Source: Xaviernesmea oryzae (lineage in GTDB: Bacteria > Pseudomonadota > Alphaproteobacteria > Rhizobiales > Rhizobiaceae). From it: a DNA stretch of 64,000 nt. The position numbers and the translations under genes were made by a program. Under the pieces are notes generated by a model. The model saw only the letters and a program-made list of their open reading frames with translations, was not told the DNA's origin and ran no database searches. Location of the stretch: contig NZ_FOAM01000014.1 of assembly GCF_900109605.1 (NCBI RefSeq), positions 62,001 to 126,000 of the forward strand, written 5' to 3'. Positions 27,223-36,725 of the stretch are shown piece after piece (within the stretch, counting starts at the first letter, position 1; each line of letters starts with the position of its first letter).

Positions 27223-27414
27223 GGTTCAAGGTCCTAGAGGATCGAAGGGGCGCCTGGCCTGATGGCCCTGCGGCAATGTGGATGGCCTGGCGGATTCGCG
27301 CTGCTGACAGCTGCGTTCTGCCGATGGCGACGACTGGATCGCCATGATCCAATCAATAGGCGGAGCGAAGCGGCGATAGCTGCCGACACGCTTTTCCTTT
27401 TCGCGCTCGTGTCC

Positions 27415-27612
27415 TTAGAGCAGCGGGTCGAGCAGGAAAGGACGCTCCGGCGTCGGGTCCGGTTGTGGCTTCTGGCCTGGTTGCGTCTTGACGTTCGCCT
27501 GGGCCGCGCTGACGCTTGGGCGCTCAAGATCGCCCTTGCGCCCGCAGCCGGCGAGGCTTGTCACGGCCAGGACAAGGCCGATGGCCGCAATCACGCTCTT
27601 CGTCTTTACCAT
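27415..27612 (-). CDS. lptM: LptM-like small lipoprotein
   Basis: 65 residues. A lipoprotein signal (IGLVLAVTSLAGC) is followed directly by CGRKGDLERP, close to the CGxKGxL motif of LptM/YifL, a small lipoprotein that helps oxidative maturation of the LptD outer-membrane translocon in enterobacteria. The remainder is a short, proline-rich tail. GAGG six bases before the ATG at 27612 decides among three nearby ATGs. Its place between argH and lysA matches the rhizobial arrangement (yifL is also near lysine genes in E. coli). Confidence 0.82.
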   Translation of the reverse strand: MVKTKSVIAAIGLVLAVTSLAGCGRKGDLERPSVSAAQANVKTQPGQKPQPDPTPERPFLLDPLL

Positions 27613-27715
27613 CATCCGCCTCATCAATCCCGCGCCTGCGGCAAGCTGTCCATCATATTGCACCAGCCGGCTTTGGCTTAGCCGGTTTTGCCAGGCTGCG
27701 CATCCGCTTTGTTGC

Positions 27716-29149
27716 TCAGCCAGCCAGACGCGTCCGCCACCAGGCGATCTGCTGGCGCACCTGTGCCGGCGCGGTGCCGCCGAAGCTCGTGCGGCTGGCG
27801 ACCGAGGCATCGACCGAGAGCACGGAGAAGACGGCATCGGTAATATCGGGGTGGATGGCCTTGAGCTCGTCGAGCGACAGGGCTTCGAGCGCTACGCCCT
27901 TGGCCTCGGCCGCCGCCACGGCCCGGCCGGTGACATGATGGGCATCGCGGAAAGGCAGGCCGGCTTCGCGCACCAGCCAGTCAGCCAGATCCGTGGCGGT
28001 GGAAAAGCCGGAGCCGGCGGCAGCCCGCATGCGGTCGGCATTGACGGTGAGGTCTCGCACCATGCCGGTCATGGCGGCGAGCGCCAGTTCCAGGCTCTCG
28101 GCGGCGTCGAAGACCTGTTCCTTGTCTTCCTGCATATCCTTGGAATAGGCGAGCGGCAGGCCCTTCATAACAGTGAGAAGTGCGATCAGCGAGCCGTTGA
28201 TGCGGCCGGTCTTGGCGCGCACCAGTTCGGCTGCATCCGGATTCTTCTTCTGCGGCATGATCGAGGAGCCGGTGGAAAAAGCGTCCGACAGGCGGATGAA
28301 ACCGAATTGCGGCGTCGACCAGATGACGATTTCCTCTGCCAACCGCGACAGGTGTGTGGCAGAGATCGCGGCGATCGACAGGAACTCCAGCGCGAAATCG
28401 CGGTCGGATACCGTATCGATCGAATTGCGCGTCGGGCCGGCAAAGCCGAGCGCGGCGGCCGTCATGTGGCGGTCGATCGGGAAGCCGGTGCCGGCCAGCG
28501 CCGCCGCGCCGATCGGGCTTTCGTCAAGATGCTCGATCGCATGCAGGACGCGGGCCTTGTCGCGGGCGAACATCTCGACATAGGCCATGCAATGATGGCC
28601 GAAGGTCACCGGCTGGGCTGTCTGCAGATGGGTAAAGCCGGGCATGACGGTGTCGGCATGTTCCTCGGCGCGGTCGAGGAAGGCGAGGATCAGCGCATCG
28701 ATCGCTTGTGCCGTCTTTTCCATCTCGGCTTTGACCCAGAGGCGGAAATCGAGCGCCACCTGGTCGTTGCGTGAGCGGGCCGTATGCAGCCGTCCGGCGG
28801 CCGGGCCGATCAAAGCCGCCAGCCGCGCCTCGACATTCATATGGATGTCTTCGAGCTTGCGCGAGAATTCGAAGCGGCCGCTTTCGATCTCCTCCAGCAC
28901 CGTGTCCAGGCCCTTGAGGATCTGGTCGCGGTCGGCCTCGGTGATGATGCCTTTGGCCGCCAGCATGGTGGCATGTGCCTTGGAACCGGCAATATCCTGG
29001 GCATAAAGCTTCTTGTCGAAGCCGATGGAGGCATTTATCTCCTCCATGATCGCCGCAGGGCCCTTGGCGAAGCGGCCGCCCCACATCGCGTTGGACTGGC
29101 CACTGGATTGGGCGTTGGAGGAGGGGGTGTTAGAGGCGCCGTCCGCCAT
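27716..29149 (-). CDS. argH: Argininosuccinate lyase
   Basis: 477 residues. It cleaves argininosuccinate to arginine and fumarate, the last step of arginine synthesis. The fumarase/aspartase superfamily signature [12 protein letters not shown] lies near residue 295, and [14 protein letters not shown] and [16 protein letters not shown] are conserved substrate-binding segments. The first 21 residues (Ser/Asn/Gln-rich) are poorly conserved; the core begins at [10 protein letters not shown]. It is divergent from tlpA with only 43 bases between the starts. Confidence 0.96.
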   Translation of the reverse strand: MADGASNTPSSNAQSSGQSNAMWGGRFAKGPAAIMEEINASIGFDKKLYAQDIAGSKAHATMLAAKGIITEADRDQILKGLDTVLEEIESGRFEFSRKLEDIHMNVEARLAALIGPAAGRLHTARSRNDQVALDFRLWVKAEMEKTAQAIDALILAFLDRAEEHADTVMPGFTHLQTAQPVTFGHHCMAYVEMFARDKARVLHAIEHLDESPIGAAALAGTGFPIDRHMTAAALGFAGPTRNSIDTVSDRDFALEFLSIAAISATHLSRLAEEIVIWSTPQFGFIRLSDAFSTGSSIMPQKKNPDAAELVRAKTGRINGSLIALLTVMKGLPLAYSKDMQEDKEQVFDAAESLELALAAMTGMVRDLTVNADRMRAAAGSGFSTATDLADWLVREAGLPFRDAHHVTGRAVAAAEAKGVALEALSLDELKAIHPDITDAVFSVLSVDASVASRTSFGGTAPAQVRQQIAWWRTRLAG

Positions 29150-29192
29150 GGCAAGGTCCGCTCGTTGATGTCAGATTGAAAGTGGCATGTGA

Positions 29193-29852
29193 ATGACAGA
29201 TCAGACGACACGCCGTTTCGCGCGCCCCCTGGTGGCGGTCGCGGCCTTGCTGGGCCTTCTCGCCGGTGCGGCAGCGGTATACGTTAGGGAAACCCGCTCT
29301 GGCAATGGCGCGGGCGGCGAAACTGCCGCGGCCGATTGCGCCGCAGCCCAGGCGACGGTCGGCCGGATCACGCCGCTTCTGAAAGGCCAGGTCGCGGCCA
29401 TGGCGCCGCAGATGCCGAGGCCTTTGCCGCCGCTTTCCTTCACTAATGCCGAGGGCAAACCACAAGACCTTTCCGCCTTTGCGGGCAAGACCCTGCTTGT
29501 CAATCTCTGGGCGACGTGGTGCGTGCCCTGCCGGGAGGAAATGCCGGCGCTCGACGCTTTGCAACGCGACATGGGCGACGATCGATTCCAGGTTCTCGCC
29601 GTCAATATCGACATGGGCGGCGACGAGAAGCCGAAAGCCTTTCTCGATGAGATCGGCGTCAAGGCGCTTGCGCTAAATCGGGATGCCTCGATGGGCGTCT
29701 TCAACACGCTGAAGAAAGAGGGCCTGGCCTTCGGCCTGCCGGCTACCTTCCTGGTCGACCCCAAGGGCTGCCTGCTCTCCGCCATGAACGGCCCGGCGGC
29801 CTGGGACAGCCCGGATGCCAAGGCCTTGATCGCAGCAGTGAAGGGGATCTAA
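29193..29852 (+). CDS. tlpA: TlpA-type thiol:disulfide interchange protein
   Basis: 219 residues. An N-terminal membrane anchor (about residues 13-30) carries a periplasmic thioredoxin domain with the redox pair C110 and C113 in WATWCVPCREEMP. The Rhizobiales TlpA reduces proteins needed for cytochrome oxidase copper-centre assembly. An extra cysteine pair (C49 and one near the C-terminus in DPKGCLL) is also present, as in known TlpA. Divergent from argH. Confidence 0.9.
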   Translation: MTDQTTRRFARPLVAVAALLGLLAGAAAVYVRETRSGNGAGGETAAADCAAAQATVGRITPLLKGQVAAMAPQMPRPLPPLSFTNAEGKPQDLSAFAGKTLLVNLWATWCVPCREEMPALDALQRDMGDDRFQVLAVNIDMGGDEKPKAFLDEIGVKALALNRDASMGVFNTLKKEGLAFGLPATFLVDPKGCLLSAMNGPAAWDSPDAKALIAAVKGI

Positions 29853-29914
29853 ATAGAATTGTTGCGCATGGTCAGTTGCAAGCGCTGGCCCACCTCTTCA
29901 AAAGGACGGTCCCA

Positions 29915-30157
29915 ATGGCCACCGAATTGCTTGATGCCCGTTCTCTTGCCCTGGCTCGCAAGCTTGCTGATCGGCGGCACCTTCCGCTTGCAGAGGCGGT
30001 TCGCCAGGCCTTGGAAAACGAGTTGAAGAGGGTAGAGAAGTCGCCCTCACTGGCATCGCGTATTTCTGTGATCGCGGAAGACTTGGCTAGCCAAGCAGGG
30101 CCGAACAAACGGGTTCCATCGAAGGATGAGATTGATGCCCTCTGGGGCCAATCCTGA
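29915..30157 (+). CDS. vapB: VapB-type antitoxin
   Basis: 80 residues. The N-terminal part LDARSLALARKLADRRHLPL and following helix resemble the PSK/VapB transcription-factor family; the C-terminus ends in VPSKDEIDALWGQ, the usual toxin-wrapping tail. AGGA lies eight bases before the ATG at 29915, preferred over a TTG 13 codons upstream. It overlaps vapC by one base (TGATG), the classical toxin-antitoxin coupling. It should repress its own promoter together with VapC. It has no counterpart among the surrounding housekeeping genes. Confidence 0.85.
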   Translation: MATELLDARSLALARKLADRRHLPLAEAVRQALENELKRVEKSPSLASRISVIAEDLASQAGPNKRVPSKDEIDALWGQS

Positions 30158-30597
30158 TGTTTATCGACACATCCGTTATCGTTGCCCTTCTGGTCCGAGA
30201 GCCGGACTGGGAAGATCTGATTGCAAGAATTGAGAACAGTGCGGTTCGTTACACATGCGCTCTGGTTGTGCTTGAGGCCGCCATGCGTCTGTCCAGCCTG
30301 ATGGATGTTGATCCAAGACTTGCCGAGACACGCATTGACGCATTTTTGAAAGCAGCGGACGTCACCGTCCTCTCGATTCCAGCTGAGGCGGCGTCAATCG
30401 CCATTGAAGCGTTTGCGATTTATGGCAAAGGGCGAGGTCACCCCGCGCAGCTCAACCTGGCCGATTGCATGGTTTATGCTTGCGCTAAGCAGCTCGCTTT
30501 GCCGTTGCTTTCAAAGGTGCTGATTTCTCAAAGAGAGATATCGTCATTGCCTGAGCCGAGAGTTTATCGCGTCGGCACCGGCGTTTCGCCGCGATAA
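30157..30597 (+). CDS. vapC: VapC-type PIN-domain toxin, 3' end frameshifted
   Basis: PIN-domain ribonuclease frame of 146 residues as it stands. Catalytic acids D4 (FIDTSV), E40 (VVLEAAM) and D103 (NLADCMVYA) are intact. After residue 117 the frame reads LSKVLISQREIS, but the +2 frame from base 30510 gives FKGADFSKRDIVIA then a stop at 30552-30554, which is the normal VapC ending. One missing T in the CTTTC run (CTTTTC expected) accounts for it. The fourth acidic residue and native tail are lost, and the read-on overlaps hbd by 34 bases. Toxin activity is doubtful unless this is a sequencing error. Confidence 0.85.
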   Translation: MFIDTSVIVALLVREPDWEDLIARIENSAVRYTCALVVLEAAMRLSSLMDVDPRLAETRIDAFLKAADVTVLSIPAEAASIAIEAFAIYGKGRGHPAQLNLADCMVYACAKQLALPLLSKVLISQREISSLPEPRVYRVGTGVSPR

Positions 30598-31436
30598 TCA
30601 TAAAAGCCTCGGCCGGATTTTCGGCCCAACCAGCCGGCCTCGACATATTTCACCAGAAGCGGGCAGGGGCGGTATTTGGAATCGGCCAGCCCGTCATGCA
30701 GCACCTGCATGATCGACAGACAGGTGTCGAGACCAATGAAGTCGGCCAGTTGCAAGGGGCCCATCGGATGATTGGCGCCGAGCCGCATGGCCGTATCGAT
30801 GGCATCGACCGACCCGACGCCCTCATACAGCGTGTAGATCGCCTCGTTGATCATCGGCAGCAGAATGCGGTTGACGATGAAGGCCGGAAAATCCTCCGCC
30901 ACCGTGATCGCTTTGTCGAGCTTGCTGACATACTCCTTGGCGGCGGAGAATGTCTCATCTTCCGTGGCTATGCCACGCACGAGTTCCACGAGCTTCATCA
31001 CCGGCACGGGATTCATGAAGTGGATGCCCATGAACCGCTCGGGACGATCGGTGGCCGAGGCAAGGCGCGTGATCGAGAGGGAAGACGTGTTGGTCGCCAG
31101 CATCGCCTCTGGCTTGAGGATCGGACAAAGCTGGCCGAAGATCTTGCGCTTGACGCTTTCGTCCTCGGTCACCGCCTCGATCACGAGATCGGAGGAGGAG
31201 AGGTCGTGCATGTCGGCGGAGCCTTGGATCAGCGACATGGCCTGCTTGCGCTGGTCCTCCGTCAACTTGGCCGAGGCGACCTGACGGGCAAGATTTCCAT
31301 TGATCGTGGCGAGTGCCGTTTCGATGCGCTCGGCTGCGACGTCGTAGAGCTGGACCTTGTAGCCTGCGATTGCGGAGACCTGCGCGATCCCACATCCCAT
31401 CTGCCCCGCACCGACGACGCCGACATTCTTGATCAT
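30564..31436 (-). CDS. hbd: 3-hydroxybutyryl-CoA dehydrogenase
   Basis: 290 residues. It oxidises (or makes) 3-hydroxybutyryl-CoA with NAD(P), linking fatty-acid or butanoate metabolism with polyhydroxybutyrate pools. The NAD-binding motif GVVGAGQMGCGIA is at the N-terminus, the catalytic-histidine segment GIHFMNPVPVMKLVE in the middle, and the C-terminal helical domain has NRILLPMINEAI and GANHPMGPLQLADFIG. The start MIKNVGV is chosen over a longer frame. It is downstream of etfBA, with a terminator between, and convergent with vapC. Confidence 0.93.
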   Translation of the reverse strand: MIKNVGVVGAGQMGCGIAQVSAIAGYKVQLYDVAAERIETALATINGNLARQVASAKLTEDQRKQAMSLIQGSADMHDLSSSDLVIEAVTEDESVKRKIFGQLCPILKPEAMLATNTSSLSITRLASATDRPERFMGIHFMNPVPVMKLVELVRGIATEDETFSAAKEYVSKLDKAITVAEDFPAFIVNRILLPMINEAIYTLYEGVGSVDAIDTAMRLGANHPMGPLQLADFIGLDTCLSIMQVLHDGLADSKYRPCPLLVKYVEAGWLGRKSGRGFYDYRGETPVPTR

Positions 31437-31669
31437 CTGGTCGATTTCCACCCGCTTGACGCAATTTCCGCTGGAGACGCAACGGTCTGGCTCGCCTATC
31501 GAACAGCTGAGGCCTGTCAACGTGACGCTTGCAGCCCCGCAGCCGCTCGCCTCGTCTCATGCCGCCCTGGCTGCAGAGCCGGAGGTTTATCCTCCCCCTC
31601 AGTGATAAAGACGAATGGCGGAAGATGCCAGCCCTTTCGGTGCAGTGCGGCAGGCTTTGCTAAAAACAG

Positions 31670-31702
31670 CGAAGCGGCGGACCCTGTCGACCCGCCGCTT
31701 CG
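31670..31702 (-). terminator. Terminator after etfA
   Basis: Perfect 11-bp stem (CGAAGCGGCGG / CCGCCGCTTCG) with an 11-base loop, followed on the minus strand by CTGTTTTTAG. It lies 24 bases past the etfA stop and should end the etfBA transcript. Confidence 0.75.
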
Positions 31703-31726
31703 TCCTACAAGCCAGGAAAGAGCGCG

Positions 31727-32656
31727 CTACAGCGCCTTTTCGAGTTCGGGGAGGATATCGAAGAGATCGCCGACGAGGCCGTAATCGGCCACCTGGAAGA
31801 TCGGCGCTTCCTCGTCCTTGTTGATGGCGACGATCACCTTGGAGTCCTTCATGCCGGCCAGATGCTGGATGGCGCCGGAGATGCCGCAGGCGATGTAGAG
31901 ATCGGGGGCGACGACCTTGCCGGTCTGGCCGACCTGCCAGTCATTGGGCGCATAGCCGGCATCGACGGCCGCACGGCTTGCGCCGACCGCCGCTCCCAGC
32001 TTGTCGGCCAGCGGCAGGATGACCTCGGTGAACTTCTCCGAGGAGCCGAGGGCCCGCCCGCCCGAGACGATGATCTTGGCAGACGTCAGTTCCGGCCGGT
32101 CAGAGGTCGACAGCGCGTCGGAGACGAAACGCGACAGGCCGGGATCGGCTGCCGCCGCCACGGGCTCGATGGCCGCCGCGCCGCCGTCGACCGCCGGCGC
32201 AAAGCCTGCGGTGCGCACGGTGATCACCCTCTTGGCGTCAGCCGTCTTGACAGTCTGGATGGCATTGCCGGCATAGATCGGCCGCTTGAAGGTATCGGCC
32301 GACACCACCTCGGTGATCTCCGAGATCTGCGCGACGTCGAGGAGTGCGGCCACACGCGGCAGCACGCTCTTGCCGACCGAGCTTGCGGCCGAAAGAATGG
32401 TGTCATAGCCGCCTGCGATCGACAGGATCAAGGCTGCGAGCGGCTCGGCCAGATTGCCGGCAAGGCTGGCATCTTCGGCCAGGAGCACCTTGGCGACACC
32501 TGCAAGCTTTGCGGCGGTTTCAGCGGCCGCACGAGCCTCGGGGCCGGCTACGAGCACATGGATCTCGCCGCCGATCTGGGTGGCGGCGGTCAGCGCGCGG
32601 GCCGTCTGGTCCGACAGCGCGCCCTTGTCATGGTCCGCCAGAAGAAGAACAGTCAT
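31727..32656 (-). CDS. etfA: Electron transfer flavoprotein alpha subunit
   Basis: 309 residues. With EtfB it forms the FAD-containing heterodimer that accepts electrons from acyl-CoA and other dehydrogenases and passes them to ETF:ubiquinone oxidoreductase. The C-terminal FAD domain shows [13 protein letters not shown], then [19 protein letters not shown] and the family signature [20 protein letters not shown]. It lies 28 bases after etfB in one operon and ahead of hbd. Confidence 0.96.
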   Translation of the reverse strand: MTVLLLADHDKGALSDQTARALTAATQIGGEIHVLVAGPEARAAAETAAKLAGVAKVLLAEDASLAGNLAEPLAALILSIAGGYDTILSAASSVGKSVLPRVAALLDVAQISEITEVVSADTFKRPIYAGNAIQTVKTADAKRVITVRTAGFAPAVDGGAAAIEPVAAAADPGLSRFVSDALSTSDRPELTSAKIIVSGGRALGSSEKFTEVILPLADKLGAAVGASRAAVDAGYAPNDWQVGQTGKVVAPDLYIACGISGAIQHLAGMKDSKVIVAINKDEEAPIFQVADYGLVGDLFDILPELEKAL

Positions 32657-32684
32657 GGAAATCTCCTAAGGTTGGCCCGATGCT

Positions 32685-33434
32685 TTAGAGAACGCCGGCT
32701 TCGGTCTTCAGCTTCTCGACCAGCTCGGCCACCGAACCGACCTTGATGCCGGCCTTGCGGCCACCGGGCTCCTCGGTCTTCAGCACCGTCAGGCGCGGGG
32801 CGATGTCGACGCCGTAATCGGCCGGCGTCTTCTTGTCCAAGGGCTTCTTCTTGGCCTTCATGATGTTGGGCAGCGAGGCATAGCGCGGCTCGTTCAGGCG
32901 CAGGTCCGTGGTGACCACGGCCGGAAGCTTGACCTCGATGGTCTGCAGGCCGCCATCGACCTCGCGGGTGACGGAGGCCTTGTCCTCACCGATCTCGATC
33001 CTGGAGGCAAAGGTCGCCTGCGGCCAGTTCAAAAGCGCAGACAGCATCTGGCCGGTCTGGTTCGAGTCGTCATCGATCGCCTGTTTGCCGACGATCAGAA
33101 GGCCTGGCTGTTCGGCTTCCGCCACGGCTTTCACGATCTTGGCCACCGCCAGCGGCTCGACCGCCGCCTCGGTCTCCACCAGGATCGCCCGATCCGCGCC
33201 CATGGCCAGCGCCGTGCGCAGCGTTTCCTCGGCCTTGGCCGGGCCGATGGACACGACCACCACCTCGGAGGCCTTTCCGGCTTCCTTCAGGCGAAGCGCT
33301 TCTTCCACCGAGATCTCGTCGAACGGGTTCATCGACATCTTCACATTGGCCAGGTCCACACCGGACCCATCCGGCTTCACCCGGATCTTGACATTGTAGT
33401 CGACGACACGTTTCACCGTGACCAAGATTTTCAT
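32685..33434 (-). CDS. etfB: Electron transfer flavoprotein beta subunit
   Basis: 249 residues, typical EtfB length. [19 protein letters not shown] at the N-terminus and [20 protein letters not shown] (about 124-143) bind AMP and form the partner interface. The [20 protein letters not shown] segment is the EtfB signature that includes the recognition loop. The ATG at 33434 is chosen because an upstream extension lacks family resemblance. First gene of etfBA. Confidence 0.96.
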   Translation of the reverse strand: MKILVTVKRVVDYNVKIRVKPDGSGVDLANVKMSMNPFDEISVEEALRLKEAGKASEVVVVSIGPAKAEETLRTALAMGADRAILVETEAAVEPLAVAKIVKAVAEAEQPGLLIVGKQAIDDDSNQTGQMLSALLNWPQATFASRIEIGEDKASVTREVDGGLQTIEVKLPAVVTTDLRLNEPRYASLPNIMKAKKKPLDKKTPADYGVDIAPRLTVLKTEEPGGRKAGIKVGSVAELVEKLKTEAGVL

Positions 33435-33855
33435 GGCAAGCTTCCCTTCGCGATGCTGTCCAGGACAATGCGCGGCCTGACCGCGCCCCGATGGTCGATT
33501 GGCGACATGGATACGCGATTTTGCTCCAAGTTCAATCTTTGCCACCGGGAACGCGCGGTTCCTCCAGAGCTGATTGTTTGACGTTTACGTTCAGGTAAGT
33601 CAAGCGGTGGTCGCGCCTCGCAAGCCATGAGCAATCCTCTGAAAGGTTCCGGTATTGGCTCAGAAGCGCTGATATCATCTGCGTATGGCCCCATGACCAA
33701 TATCATACGAGAAAAGCCGCCGAGGCTGGCTCGGCGGCTTTTCAAAAAACGTCTTTCAGACATGATCATGTTGTGGGACGCAGGCTCCCAAGCCAACAAT
33801 ATGCGAGATCCGGCAGAACAGAAGGCCTGCTCAAGCTCATTACCTGCGCCACATG
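33435..33855. other. Intergenic region etfB to radical SAM gene
   Basis: 421 bases. It contains a strong bidirectional terminator at 33712-33742 and presumably the etfB promoter (a TTGAAC element on the minus strand near 33529-33534). I see no gene or RNA in it. Confidence 0.5.
33712..33742. terminator. Strong bidirectional terminator
   Basis: Perfect 13-bp stem (AAAAGCCGCCGAG / CTCGGCGGCTTTT) with a five-base loop. Terminal A and T runs on both sides make it work in either direction; it lies 114 bases past the radical SAM gene stop. Confidence 0.85.
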
Positions 33856-35613
33856 TCAAGCGACATGCAATGGAACCACCGAAGCGTCTTGGTCGACACG
33901 CAGATCCTGCAGCTTCGCATAGAGTTTTCCGGCGCTCACCTTGCTGACGAAATCCTCGAAGCGGTCATCGAAGACAATGTCGAAATGGGCGAAATATTTG
34001 CCCCAGAGTGCATCGATCTGACCGATGCGGCGCGCTTCGCGCCAATGATGCTCGGCCTGTTCGCGTTGTCCAAGATGCGTTTTGGCAACTGCAAGGCAAT
34101 AGTGGCCGAAGGCGTGGTTCTGGTAGGTCCGGGTGATATATTGGAAATAGGCGTCGGCAGCTGCGTAGTCGCCCTTTTGCAGACGATATGCATTGATGAA
34201 ATTGACATCCAGATTCATCAGATAGGCGACGTCCGAAATATATTCCGCCGTGAAATCCTTCGTGTTGATCACGTTTTCGCCGAAGAGAAAGCCCGAGACC
34301 AAGAATTCGGCATTGGGATCGATATAGCCTTCCTCCAGGCACTGCTCATAGAGCAGGGAACCCTTGATCGGGCTGGCGACGGAGATGCTGCACAGATCGA
34401 TGCCCCATTCGATGATCTTCTCGCGGGTCGTCTTGCGGTGTGTATCGGTTTCGCCGGGAAGGCCGACGACGATGAAGGCAACAACCCAAATATTGTGCTT
34501 GCGCAAGGCGTCCACCACAGGCTGCACATGGGCGATCTTCATCGGCTTGTTGACGAGATTGCGGATGACCCACTCGTCTCCGGACTCGACGGCGATACGC
34601 ACCGAGCGCACGCCTGCCTTGTACATCAGTTCGACCAGTTCTTCGTCCATATAGGTGGGCGAAAGGCCGTTCGGCAGTTCTATCCTGAGATTGTAGGGCG
34701 CCAGCCGGCGGAAGATTTCCTTCGCGCGATCGCGCGCGAGCAGAAGCATGTCGTCATAGAAGATCAGACAGTTCGCGCCGTAGAGCCGAATGATGTTTTC
34801 GACATGGGCGATCAGCTGATCCACGCCGGCATAGCGCATGGACTTATCGTTTTCGCCGGAGTGCCAGCAGAAGGAACACTTGAACGGACAGCCGCGCGAG
34901 GTCACGATCGGGAAAGCGCGGAGATTGTCGAGATAGCGGTCGTCGAGCGGATTGAAGGAGACCCGTCGTTCATAATCCAGCACATCGATCAGGGAGTAAT
35001 CGATGTCGATGACCTCATCGAGATTGGTCAGGAGTTTCTTCTGCGGGCCCTTGCTGCTCTCCATGTCCTTGCGAGAGACCCATGAAGGATGGTCTTCGAC
35101 GGCCTTGAACAGATCTTGCGACATCAGGAGATCATGGAAGGGGAGCTCGCCTTCCGAAAAGCAGACCGCATCGAGCTCGGGCTGGTTCTGCAGGATTTTC
35201 TTCGCAATCGGCGAGACGGCCGGGCCTCCGCAGACGACGAGGCAACCCGGCAGGATTTCCTTTGTCAGCTTGACGATCGGAGAGATCGCAAAATAGGCAT
35301 TGTCGAACATGACCGAGATCCCGAGGATCTCCGGCTGGAACGCTTTCAGCTTTTCGCGCAGCCGATCCTCAAGGGCAGGCAGGCTGTCATTGTTGACGGC
35401 AACATCGATGACATCGAAGTCCGCCATGCCGTTACAGTGCTTGATGATCGACAGCACGCCATAGGGATAATCCTGGATGTTGCCCGCATTGCCTTCACTG
35501 CGCAGATGGGTGACGACGACGAACAAAACCTTGCGACGGGCAGCTTCGGCTGCACCGTTCGACGAATGTTGCATGTCATTCCGGTAAACGCGTGCTGCCG
35601 AAGAACTTGTCAT
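33856..35613 (-). CDS. Radical SAM protein with cobalamin-type N-terminal domain
   Basis: 585 residues. The N-terminal 160 residues resemble a B12-binding domain (VLFVVVTHL..., VVCGGPAVSPIAKKI, CFSEGELPFHDLL) but lack the DxHxxG base-off histidine motif. The radical SAM core begins with the cluster motif C242-PFK-C246-SF-C249, followed by YDDMLLLARDRAKE and VVGLPGETDTH. A C-terminal region of about 130 residues has TPR-like helices (YCLAVAKTHLGQREQAEHHW). The substrate is not identifiable; relatives methylate carbon or modify lipids and peptides. AT-rich sequence flanks it, and it interrupts a block usually running pduO to etfB. The start could also be at 35574. Confidence 0.8.
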   Translation of the reverse strand: MTSSSAARVYRNDMQHSSNGAAEAARRKVLFVVVTHLRSEGNAGNIQDYPYGVLSIIKHCNGMADFDVIDVAVNNDSLPALEDRLREKLKAFQPEILGISVMFDNAYFAISPIVKLTKEILPGCLVVCGGPAVSPIAKKILQNQPELDAVCFSEGELPFHDLLMSQDLFKAVEDHPSWVSRKDMESSKGPQKKLLTNLDEVIDIDYSLIDVLDYERRVSFNPLDDRYLDNLRAFPIVTSRGCPFKCSFCWHSGENDKSMRYAGVDQLIAHVENIIRLYGANCLIFYDDMLLLARDRAKEIFRRLAPYNLRIELPNGLSPTYMDEELVELMYKAGVRSVRIAVESGDEWVIRNLVNKPMKIAHVQPVVDALRKHNIWVVAFIVVGLPGETDTHRKTTREKIIEWGIDLCSISVASPIKGSLLYEQCLEEGYIDPNAEFLVSGFLFGENVINTKDFTAEYISDVAYLMNLDVNFINAYRLQKGDYAAADAYFQYITRTYQNHAFGHYCLAVAKTHLGQREQAEHHWREARRIGQIDALWGKYFAHFDIVFDDRFEDFVSKVSAGKLYAKLQDLRVDQDASVVPLHVA

Positions 35614-35772
35614 TGAGCACCGAGATGGTTGGTTGATATCGCAAAAAAAATATCAAGCCCGTCGTCAAAGTGTCCACAGCAAATTATTGTCGATGATAAG
35701 TAATTTAAGTCCTGCCTTAATTATAAATCAAGTCAAAAAAGCTTGGTTTGCGGCGTCTTATCTATTCTGTAT

Positions 35773-36351
35773 TTACCGCGTTAGGCCTGGCACCCAAAGA
35801 ACATCGGCCTTTCCCTTGTCATTGGTATAGCGGGCGGCAACGAAGAGGAGGTCGGACAGGCGGTTGACGTAGCGCAATGCGGCCTGGCTCACACGCTCCT
35901 CCAGGTCGGCGGCGAGCTCCACCATTTCCCGTTCGGCCCGGCGGGCGACGGTGCGGGCGACATGCAGGCTGGCCGCCGCTGGCGTGCCGCCCGGCAGCAC
36001 GAAGGAGCGCAGAGGTTCGAGTGCGGCATTCAGCTGGTCGATCTCCGCTTCCAGCCGTTCGACCTGATGGTCGACGATCCGCAGGGGCTCATAGCCGAGC
36101 GGTTCGTCGCTCTCCGGCGTGGCGAGATCGGCGCCGAGATCGAAGAGATCGTTCTGGATCCGCTGGAGCATGGCATCCAGCTCAACATCTCCGGCCAGAT
36201 GCAGACGCGCCATGCCGATCAAGGCATTGGTTTCGTCGATCGTACCGAAGGCCATGACCCTCCGGTCGAATTTGGCCCGTCGCGGCCCGGCGGCGAGCCC
36301 CGTGGTGCCGTCGTCGCCGGTGCGGGTGTAGATCTTGTTGAGCTTGACCAT
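35773..36351 (-). CDS. pduO: PduO-type cob(I)alamin adenosyltransferase
   Basis: 192 residues. The enzyme transfers adenosyl from ATP to cob(I)alamin to make coenzyme B12. Family motifs: the ATP-binding TRTGDDGTTGLAAGPR at residues 10-25, VMAFGTIDETNALIG near residue 32, and SQAALRYVNRLSDLLFVAAR near the C-terminus. It is downstream of the twin-TM gene with 101 bases between. Together with cobST it ties this region to cobalamin use. Confidence 0.94.
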   Translation of the reverse strand: MVKLNKIYTRTGDDGTTGLAAGPRRAKFDRRVMAFGTIDETNALIGMARLHLAGDVELDAMLQRIQNDLFDLGADLATPESDEPLGYEPLRIVDHQVERLEAEIDQLNAALEPLRSFVLPGGTPAAASLHVARTVARRAEREMVELAADLEERVSQAALRYVNRLSDLLFVAARYTNDKGKADVLWVPGLTR

Positions 36352-36452
36352 GATGCCCTGTGATGCGTGCTTTGAAGTCTGTCAGAGCCGACGCTCTGTC
36401 TCTTCGCCTGTTGTGTCGTGGACACAGGCACATAGTGCCCGTTCTGCCGGCG

Positions 36453-36650
36453 TCACCGTCCGCCGCCGGTTATCCACAGAACCAGCATGATCAGCGCGAC
36501 GGCGACGGCCTGCAGGAGCACGCGCATCTGCATCAGCTTGTTGGAGCGGTTGCCATTGCCGCCCTTGGCCATGTTGACGAGGCCGCGGATGAGCACGATC
36601 ACCACGAGCCCCATGACGAGCAGGGTCAGCCCGGTCAGAAAACTGTTCAT
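36453..36650 (-). CDS. Twin transmembrane protein (HIG1-like)
   Basis: 65 residues with two hydrophobic helices (about 6-24 and 43-60) separated by a basic, Gly/Asn-rich loop (NMAKGGNGNRSNKLMQMR). This matches the twin-transmembrane/HIG1-domain proteins found beside pduO in rhizobia; the HIG1 family is linked to respiratory complexes in mitochondria, but a bacterial role is unproven. The ATG at 36650 is preferred over a longer basic extension; AAGGA is just upstream. Confidence 0.8.
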   Translation of the reverse strand: MNSFLTGLTLLVMGLVVIVLIRGLVNMAKGGNGNRSNKLMQMRVLLQAVAVALIMLVLWITGGGR

Positions 36651-36725
36651 GTCCTTCGATATCCTTCCCCGGCCTCTCCTCAGGCCGATTTCAAGCTTTG
36701 GTCTCTGCAACTTCACCCGTTGCGC

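Noticed and set aside
27488-28774. A 428-codon frame antisense to argH
   Set aside because: Overlaps a certain gene and has no domain pattern; long antisense frames are expected at this GC content.
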